Assembly (NCBI GenBank): GCA_013399895.1
Contig: VXBA01005569.1
Span: 635,335 to 699,334 of the forward strand
DNA from: Serilophus lunatus
Lineage: Eukaryota; Chordata; Aves; Passeriformes; Eurylaimidae
Direction: 5' to 3'
Length of the DNA stretch: 64,000 nucleotides
Shown: positions 61,301 through 64,000 of the stretch, in pieces
Position numbering within the stretch: position 1 is the first letter of the stretch
How the letters are laid out: the number at the start of each line of letters is the position of its first letter
Program-made: the position numbers and the translations under genes
The notes under the pieces: model-generated
Seen by the model: only the letters and a program-made list of their open reading frames with translations
Database searches by the model: none
What the model was told of the DNA's origin: nothing

Positions 61301-63552
61301 GGAAAACACCATCAAAACTCCACTGGACTGGACTTGCTTCATGAACTCCTTCTGCAGAGAACCATAAAAGCCAGATTTAAGACAACAAAAAGTTCTACAA
61401 CATGAGCTGCAGCCCCCAGATCTACTTCTGAGTAAGAGTCTGCAGGAATAGAAATGAAGTTATGCAAAGATAAGAATTAACTAAGGATTGCAAAAGAATT
61501 ATTAAGGTTGGAAAATAACTAAGATCATCAAGTCCAATTGTCAACACAGCACCATCATGATATTCAACATTAAACCATATCTTGAAGTGTCATATGCACA
61601 CATTTTTGAATACTTCCAGGAATGGTGACTTTACCACTTCCCTGGGCAGTCTGTTCCAACGCTTTAAAACCTCTTCCATGAAAAAAAATGTCCTAATACT
61701 TACTCTAAGTCTCCTCTGGCACAACTTGAGGCCATTACTTTTTGTCCTGTCACTTGTTAGCTGGGAGAAGAGACTGATCCCACCTGCCTACAACCTCCTT
61801 TCAGGTAGTTATAGAGAACAATAAGGTCCTCCAAGGCTCCTCTCCTCCAGGCTAAACAACTCCAGCTCCCTCAGCCACTCCTCATATAACTTATTTTCTG
61901 GACCCTTCACCAGCTCCACTGCCCTTCTCTAGACACAATCCAGCATCTCAATGTCTTTCCTGATGTGAGGGGCCCAAAACTGAACACAGGACTTGATGTG
62001 TGACCTCACTAGTGCTGAATACAGGGGGACAATCACTGCGCTGGTCCTGCTGGCCACACGATTGCTGATACAGGCCAGGTTACCACTAGTCTTCTCGGCC
62101 ATCTGGGTGAACTGCTGGCTCATGTACAGCCAGCTGTGAAACAGCACCTCCGGGCCCTTTTCTGCTGCGCAGCTTTCCAGACACTCTTCCCCCAGCCTGT
62201 AGCATTGCATGGGGTTGCTGTTATCCAGGGGCAGCATGTGGCCCTTTGCCTTATTGAACCTACAACTGGCCTTGGCTCCAGCCAGTATGTGTCTCTACAG
62301 TGCAAATGACACGAATGAAGAGCTTTCCCTTCTCCTACTCAGTTTATGCAAATCATAGGAACAGTTCTTGCACAGTGACAATGGGACATGCTGATCTCTT
62401 ACTATCTCCACAAGGTAGGAGTAGGATCTCAAATCCAATAAAAAGAGGTTGTGGTACTTAATGCTGCCTGTCCAGCAATTGGGCCCTTCTGCACTGAACA
62501 GTCATCACAGATGAACTGGTATCCAATTATATATCAGAATGATCTCCAACAATAAATACTTTGGTCATGCTCAGGCCTATTTGGCACAGTGATGCCCCTG
62601 GAGAATGTTCTGAGTTACAGATTTGCACCTGCAGCGGCTGCAGAACGTATCAGAACTAAGGATGATGTTAAACTCAACTTGCTTTTGAGATGATCTAGAT
62701 TATAAATTCTCTTATATTGGAAGCTCAGCAATGGTACATTTTGACTTTTTTTGGTTGTTTTGTATTTCAGAATTTGTTTTATTTTTCAGAAAACTCTGAA
62801 ATAATTTCTCTTGGGCAACAAGAGAAAAAGTTGAAGAACATGGGCTCATGTTTCGTAACTCTTGCAGCCTTCCAAACAATTTTTTAAAAGCCCAAGAAGC
62901 TGAATAATTCCACGTGCCATGAAAATCATAATTATATGTTGCTAAAACCTAGTTATCTTTCACTTTAACTTCTCGTGTCTTCATCTATGGAAATATAAAT
63001 CAAGCCTTAAGCAACAAATTTGTTATCAGGCTCAAAAGTAGTTGCAAGATGAAGGTATGTCCATGCATATTATCAAGAGACAATACTTGCTATATCACAT
63101 GATGCTAAGTAAGATCTATTCTGAAAACAGTTCATCCATCAAAACAACTGTGACTTTAATGGCAATCAGTAAGCAGCATTCATTCCTCCCCAAATTACAG
63201 AGAAACTGTGTAATCCTGATGCGTGACATTTATCATGCAAGATTCATAAGCAGCTTCATTTGCAATTACTATTTCTCCACTTAACAGGCAGCCTGGAGGC
63301 TGTATATGTGGGCTAGTTTATGTGAAAGGAAGCAAAACAAATTTTATTTTTTTTTTAAACAGTTTTCCCATATTCCCCAACTCACCAGCAACACAGGGGC
63401 TTGGGCAGGCTTCTTCCTGTAGTAATCTGAGTTGGCCAATTTTAGGTTGAGCAGCAGAGTGTAATGTGACACCACGTAGAGACTGTCTGCATTCATCAGT
63501 GTCTGGAAGCTGAAATTTAGGTTTCCCTCAAATCCTGGTGAGTGCATCATAC
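34117..63552 (-). CDS. ARFGEF3: ARFGEF3 (BIG3), C-terminal two thirds, 22 exons; 5' part off the window
   Basis: Twenty-two exons, joined right to left, keep one frame: 4,421 bases giving 1,472 full codons and a TAA at 34119-34117. The translation matches ARFGEF3 through its length, ending REWLGRVGRVYDIII. The family belongs to the large BIG/GBF Arf exchange factors. ARFGEF3 is an atypical member reported to lack exchange activity, linked to insulin and glucagon granule biogenesis and to prohibitin-2 binding in breast cancer cells. The N-terminal prohibitin region and the first part of SEC7 lie outside. Seen here are the degenerate end of SEC7 (first exon), HDS-like helical repeats including FRPFERIM and QSGWRPLFSAL (53.3-51.0 kb), and a large penultimate exon with an acidic Ser-rich segment. 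Codon phases agree at all 21 junctions; one intron uses GC-AG. Introns are short (247 bases to 3.0 kb), as expected for a bird. Confidence 0.97.
34990..36220 (-). CDS. ARFGEF3: ARFGEF3 penultimate exon (1,231 bases)
   Basis: This is the largest exon. It completes a split Ser codon (AG|T), continues IPFRTIVVSLLSHQ and ends DAEAQIQ at a CAG|GTAAGA donor. It encodes about 410 residues: helical repeat-like sequence first (AGFLRYISMQNLAVI), then an acidic Ser cluster (DDERSTDSSQQ, SSEDEDIFEE), then a long low-complexity Pro/Ser/Lys-rich linker, a KKEWWESAGNKIY segment and a basic KKRKQQQ stretch. The acidic cluster fits casein kinase 2-type sites. A second acceptor 12 bases downstream is discussed in the findings. 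Confidence 0.97.
36209..36222 (-). promoter_or_regulatory. ARFGEF3: Tandem in-frame acceptors of the penultimate exon
   Basis: The first acceptor is GTTTACCAAG|T (exon starts 36220) and the second is ATTCCTTTCAG|G (exon would start 36208). They are 12 bases apart and both keep frame. The second has the better pyrimidine tract. The first gives the family-like residues SIPF that align with mammals. Confidence 0.6.
36221..39268 (-). other. ARFGEF3 intron (3.0 kb)
   Basis: This is the longest intron in the visible gene. It is A/T-rich with several homopolymer runs (for example about 37.48-37.55 kb). No extra exon, repeat family or RNA gene was recognised. Open frames inside are short and lack splice-bounded homology. 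Confidence 0.7.
39269..39399 (-). CDS. ARFGEF3: ARFGEF3 exon L-2
   Basis: The acceptor is TTTTCTAG and the entry is phase 0 with VFMLETQCSPKTP. The exon ends HSQR plus two bases (AG|) at a GTAAAA donor. It contains the conserved SCVLIIDLPPDKKPNGH segment. Confidence 0.96.
39822..40365 (-). mobile_element. Solo LTR of an avian ERVL-type element
   Basis: On the minus strand the block starts CCTGGTTTGGGCTGGGATGG and GTTAATTTTCTTCC and continues with AAGTCAAGGACT, AAGGGATATTCCATACCA and a G/T-rich tail, closing near GTTGCTGGCTGTGTTTAAAC. This matches the common bird ERVL LTR pattern I recall, about 540 bases. No internal retroviral sequence adjoins it, so it is a solo LTR left by recombination. 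A 5-base target duplication is not obvious. It lies in an ARFGEF3 intron in the sense orientation of the gene and carries no coding capacity. Confidence 0.75.
41473..41604 (-). CDS. ARFGEF3: ARFGEF3 exon L-3
   Basis: The acceptor is CTCTGTAG, followed by forty-four codons (NLLGYFHSGSESFSG through WRIRAMAQQ) and the donor CAG|GTACTG. It is phase 0 at both ends, so skipping would keep frame. Confidence 0.97.
42238..42340 (-). CDS. ARFGEF3: ARFGEF3 exon L-4
   Basis: The acceptor is TCCTTGCAG. One base completes an Arg codon, then YVLVTAGPVFTEEMWRLACC and ALQDAFSATLEPVK follow, ending at AAG|GTAAAA. The sequence is among the best conserved in the visible protein. Confidence 0.97.
42436..42560 (+). 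mobile_element. CR1 LINE 3'-end fragment
   Basis: The fragment shows the typical CR1 tail: TTCAAGGCCAGGTTGGATGG and GGGCTTTGAGCAA, then the CCCATGGCAGG phrase, and finally two ATTCTATG units. It is truncated on the 5' side, 125 bases long, and lies in an ARFGEF3 intron antisense to the gene, about 95 bases upstream of exon L-4. Its terminal octamer repeats are intact, which suggests moderate age. Confidence 0.93.
43111..43225 (-). CDS. ARFGEF3: ARFGEF3 exon L-5
   Basis: The acceptor is TTCCTTATAG. The exon completes an Asp codon, then reads IGYENMINTMLKDLFKLLV and ISRVGCSCI, ending with AG| of an Arg codon at a GTAACC donor. Confidence 0.97.
43765..43941 (-). CDS. ARFGEF3: ARFGEF3 exon L-6
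   Basis: The acceptor is TATTTTAAG. The exon contains PGFGIYAVVHLLLPTMSLWL, then SYWDVASANFKHAIGLSCEL, and ends with one base of an Asp codon at TCAG|GTATGT. It is symmetric (phase 1-1). Confidence 0.97.
44470..44598 (-). CDS. ARFGEF3: ARFGEF3 exon L-7
   Basis: The acceptor is TTTCTTTCTTAG. The exon encodes LINVWIILLEELTTAISNCP and RQHQPPTLDLLFELLRDVAK, and the donor is CCTG|GTAATG. It is symmetric (phase 1-1). Confidence 0.97.
46023..46167 (-). CDS. ARFGEF3: ARFGEF3 exon L-8
   Basis: The acceptor follows a long pyrimidine tract (CTGTTCTCCCCAAG) and the entry is phase 0 with LLAKIYKMPLKPIFLSGRLA. The exon ends SDFDDDT plus G at a CTG|GTAAGT donor. It includes an acidic, Ser-rich loop (QSASSEDGIE). 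Confidence 0.97.
47657..47760 (-). CDS. ARFGEF3: ARFGEF3 exon L-9 (short exon)
   Basis: This exon of 104 bases has no long open frame of its own. Its borders are CTATCCCCAG|GG and TCTCAG|GTATGA. It encodes EVDCKEMGDCVPGSGSAS then TDLCLPALDYLRRCSQ, and it joins exon L-10 (MKFVKGLG) to exon L-8 (LLAKIYK) in the correct phase. Confidence 0.96.
49814..49936 (-). CDS. ARFGEF3: ARFGEF3 exon L-10
   Basis: The acceptor is TTTTTCCATAG. The exon encodes KRQAPVFDVFEAFLNTD, then VFANAATSYIMCLMKFVKGL, with donor TGG|GTAAAT. It is symmetric (phase 1-1). Confidence 0.97.
50980..51124 (-). CDS. ARFGEF3: ARFGEF3 exon L-11 (HDS-like helical region)
   Basis: The acceptor is TTTATCTGCAG, with phase 0 entry VVTSIGELVEMC. 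The phrase QIQSGWRPLFSAL corresponds to the IKSGWKNIF-type motif shared by the BIG1/BIG2 homology-downstream-of-SEC7 regions. The exon ends EYSM plus G at ATGG|GTAAGG. Confidence 0.97.
51499..51502 (-). promoter_or_regulatory. ARFGEF3: Non-canonical GC splice donor in ARFGEF3
   Basis: Exon L-12 ends GACCAG and the intron begins GCAAGT. Both neighbouring frames and family homology fix the junction (DVQDQ|VVTSIGEL), and the intron ends with a normal CTGCAG acceptor. No GT donor near this point keeps the frame. CAG|GCAAGT is the best-matched form of a GC donor. Confidence 0.85.
51502..51681 (-). CDS. ARFGEF3: ARFGEF3 exon L-12
   Basis: The acceptor is TCCCTGCAG, followed by sixty codons in phase 0-0. 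AACHKERHVSRKAV is followed by FIHDILTEVLMDWNEPSHF, the FRPFERIM phrase of the HDS2-like repeat, and LCDEDVQDQ. The donor is GC, not GT. Confidence 0.96.
53180..53325 (-). CDS. ARFGEF3: ARFGEF3 exon L-13
   Basis: The acceptor is TTTCTTGTAG. The exon encodes EVKSTQDRRSALHLFRLGDA, then RPLLHLMRCWSVVAPHLVE, with donor GAG|GTAGGA at phase 0. Confidence 0.96.
54833..54966 (-). CDS. ARFGEF3: ARFGEF3 exon L-14
   Basis: The acceptor is TTTACTTACAG. The exon completes an Arg codon, then LFEDAADKLNLTALAGFLYQ and LKKASQAQLFHSV follow, with donor CCAG|GTAAAT. Confidence 0.96.
55441..55507 (+). mobile_element. 5'-edge fragment of the same ERVL-type LTR
   Basis: TGTGCTGGTTTTGGCTGGGG and GTTAATTTTCTTC match the start of the LTR at 39822-40365, here on the opposite strand and only about 67 bases long. 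The match begins exactly at TGTG, then fades after TATGTTTTGG. It lies in an ARFGEF3 intron. Confidence 0.7.
56539..56853 (-). CDS. ARFGEF3: ARFGEF3 exon L-15
   Basis: The acceptor is TTTGTTCTCAG. The 315 bases run from VCEYISTLEHTHFSDGA, through a Ser/Gln/Pro-rich loop (about residues 18-60 of the exon), to SIQDLIKDNSKG and LCGTSAAKAVLTLSTQAD. The donor is GACAG|GTAAAA. The loop is likely disordered and less conserved than the flanks. Confidence 0.95.
57402..57552 (-). CDS. ARFGEF3: ARFGEF3 exon L-16
   Basis: A long T tract precedes the acceptor CATGCTGCAG. The exon encodes KQKVEQKLEQMGKVQGVC, then HTAHVLCMDAVLNVGLEMGS, with donor TTCAG|GTACTC. Confidence 0.96.
58915..59025 (-). CDS. ARFGEF3: ARFGEF3 exon L-17
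   Basis: The acceptor is TTGCTTTACAG. The exon encodes VAANCASALAQMAAASCVQ and then a charged run (EEKEEKEIQEP), with donor CAAG|GTAACT. The length of 111 bases is a multiple of three, in phase 1-1. Confidence 0.95.
59277..59492 (-). CDS. ARFGEF3: ARFGEF3 exon L-18
   Basis: The acceptor is CCCATTCCAG. The exon encodes VAFARYLLIGCWKNLIDTLS, then GRMAGSSKGLAFILGAEGAK and SICVSLDGLRRAARLSCAL. The donor is CTAG|GTACTC. The long plus-strand frame over this exon is its antisense shadow. Confidence 0.96.
59740..59847 (-). CDS. ARFGEF3: ARFGEF3 exon L-19
   Basis: The acceptor is GTTCTGGCAG. The exon encodes IDGLGSSAIGGQLMASASAQ, then PLSQNRKTDDSVVA, with donor GCAG|GTATTA. It has 108 bases, phase 1-1, and a Ser-rich, probably flexible character. 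Confidence 0.95.
61186..61351 (-). CDS. ARFGEF3: ARFGEF3 exon L-20
   Basis: The acceptor is GTTCTCTGCAG, phase 0. The exon encodes KEFMKQVQSSGVLMVFSQAW, then VEELYHQVLERNMLGEAGYW, ending MLT plus G at a CTG|GTCAGT donor. It directly follows the SEC7-like segment. Confidence 0.96.
61352..63385 (-). other. ARFGEF3 intron holding the CR1 copy
   Basis: Outside the CR1 element (61500-62300) nothing was recognised. The part at 62.3-63.38 kb is A/T-rich with no supported exon. Confidence 0.7.
61500..62300 (-). mobile_element. 5'-truncated CR1 LINE with reverse-transcriptase ORF2 remnant
   Basis: About 800 bases on the minus strand translate to the C-terminal part of the CR1 ORF2 product. Phrases such as VASRTSAVIVPLYSALVRSH and CVQFWAP are family landmarks, followed by the thumb/C-terminal segment in broken frames (stops and frame changes after 61929). 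The non-coding 3' end lacks clear ATTCTATG units. The element is dead, lies in an ARFGEF3 intron in the gene's sense orientation, and is older than the fragment at 42.4 kb. Confidence 0.93.
63386..63552 (-). CDS. ARFGEF3: ARFGEF3 exon L-21 (degenerate end of SEC7), first exon in the window
   Basis: The acceptor is TTTTTGTTAG and the donor CTG|GTGAGT. The exon encodes MMHSPGFEGNLNFSF, then NADSLYVVSHYTLLLNLKLA. This aligns by eye with the ADxAYVLAYSIIMLTTDLH region of SEC7 domains, but the TDLH signature is replaced by LKLA. The exon enters with a split codon, so at least one more exon lies beyond the right edge. Confidence 0.95.
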
Positions 63553-64000
63553 CTAACAAAAACACCACGTGAGCTCTCACATTTTACATAGATTTTTCCT
63601 GGAAAAAATACCAGAAACTATTCCTAGCATTTTGGCAGCAACAGATTCCTCAAATAGGTAATAAATCACCAGTAGAAATTACTCTACTAAATGTACTAGA
63701 ATAGGGAATAGAAAATAAGTTGTTCATCTAGAATACAATGCTGCAAGACAAACTGAACACTCCAGTCACAGTCCAGCAAAGCAACATGCTAAATTTGAAA
63801 TACATAAGGAGCACCAGCATTCATTAGGAGGACTGTCAGGTACAAAGCAAAGGACAGGATGCATCTGCAAGGACAACTCGAAAAGTGAGTTGAGAAGGGG
63901 CAGACGCAAAGCCTGTGTATTTAACTGAGAATACATTGTACCAAATGGTGCTAATGAGGTTGACAGTCCTTTTCCCTCCCCAGTAAATCTGCTCTGGTTT
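63553..64000 (-). other. ARFGEF3 intron continuing past the window
   Basis: No exon was recognised in the last 450 bases. The next upstream coding exon (central SEC7) must lie beyond position 64000. Confidence 0.7.

Noticed and set aside
61929..62237. 102-codon minus-strand frame as a host gene
   Set aside because: It is the reverse-transcriptase remnant of a truncated CR1 LINE, with frame breaks downstream.
1..64000. Prokaryotic-type systems (operons, CRISPR arrays, phage) or a novel multi-gene system
   Set aside because: Spliced genes, CR1 and ERV-type repeats and long non-coding stretches show this is vertebrate nuclear DNA. No repeat-spacer array or gene cluster is present.

Overview
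This is a window of vertebrate nuclear DNA, almost certainly from a bird. Coding sequence is sparse and broken into exons with GT-AG borders. The repeats are bird-type: CR1 LINE fragments at 42436-42560 and 61500-62300, and an ERVL-type solo LTR at 39822-40365. The two recognisable genes, SMIM28 and ARFGEF3, both map to human 6q23.3. All identifications come from reading the translated sequence against remembered families. No database search was run.

Layout from left to right. (1) 1-10.6 kb: intergenic, with no gene I can support. A 27-base T tract lies at 8903-8929, and a CCAAT/TATAAAA/AATAAA block near 9.95-10.07 kb looks like a degraded retroviral LTR. (2) 10.6-17.7 kb: SMIM28 on the minus strand, complete in two coding exons (169 residues) split by a 6.5-kb intron. 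A TATA box sits 129 bases upstream of the ATG. (3) 17.8-27.6 kb: intergenic, with unassigned open frames and simple-sequence patches only. (4) 27.6-34.1 kb: no coding sequence. It probably holds the 3' UTR of ARFGEF3, with candidate poly(A) signals near 33.7, 32.1, 31.5 and 27.65 kb. (5) 34.1-63.6 kb: the last 22 coding exons of ARFGEF3 (BIG3) on the minus strand. Joined, they give one open frame of about 1,472 codons, roughly the C-terminal two thirds of the protein. The upstream exons lie beyond the right edge.

The two genes are transcribed in the same direction, with SMIM28 downstream of ARFGEF3. ARFGEF3 is a large, atypical member of the BIG/GBF family of Arf exchange factors. The family copy is known for a degenerate SEC7 domain and for roles in hormone-granule biogenesis. 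SMIM28 is a small single-pass membrane protein with a PPxY motif in its predicted cytosolic tail. Nothing in the sequence ties the two functionally beyond adjacency.

Points worth a second look: a GC-AG intron in ARFGEF3, a tandem in-frame acceptor 12 bases apart before its largest exon, loss of the SEC7 signature in the first visible exon, the PPSY/PPYEE tail and overlapping uORF of SMIM28, and the LTR-like block near 10 kb. I found no undescribed multi-gene system. The rest of the window looks like ordinary avian non-coding DNA.
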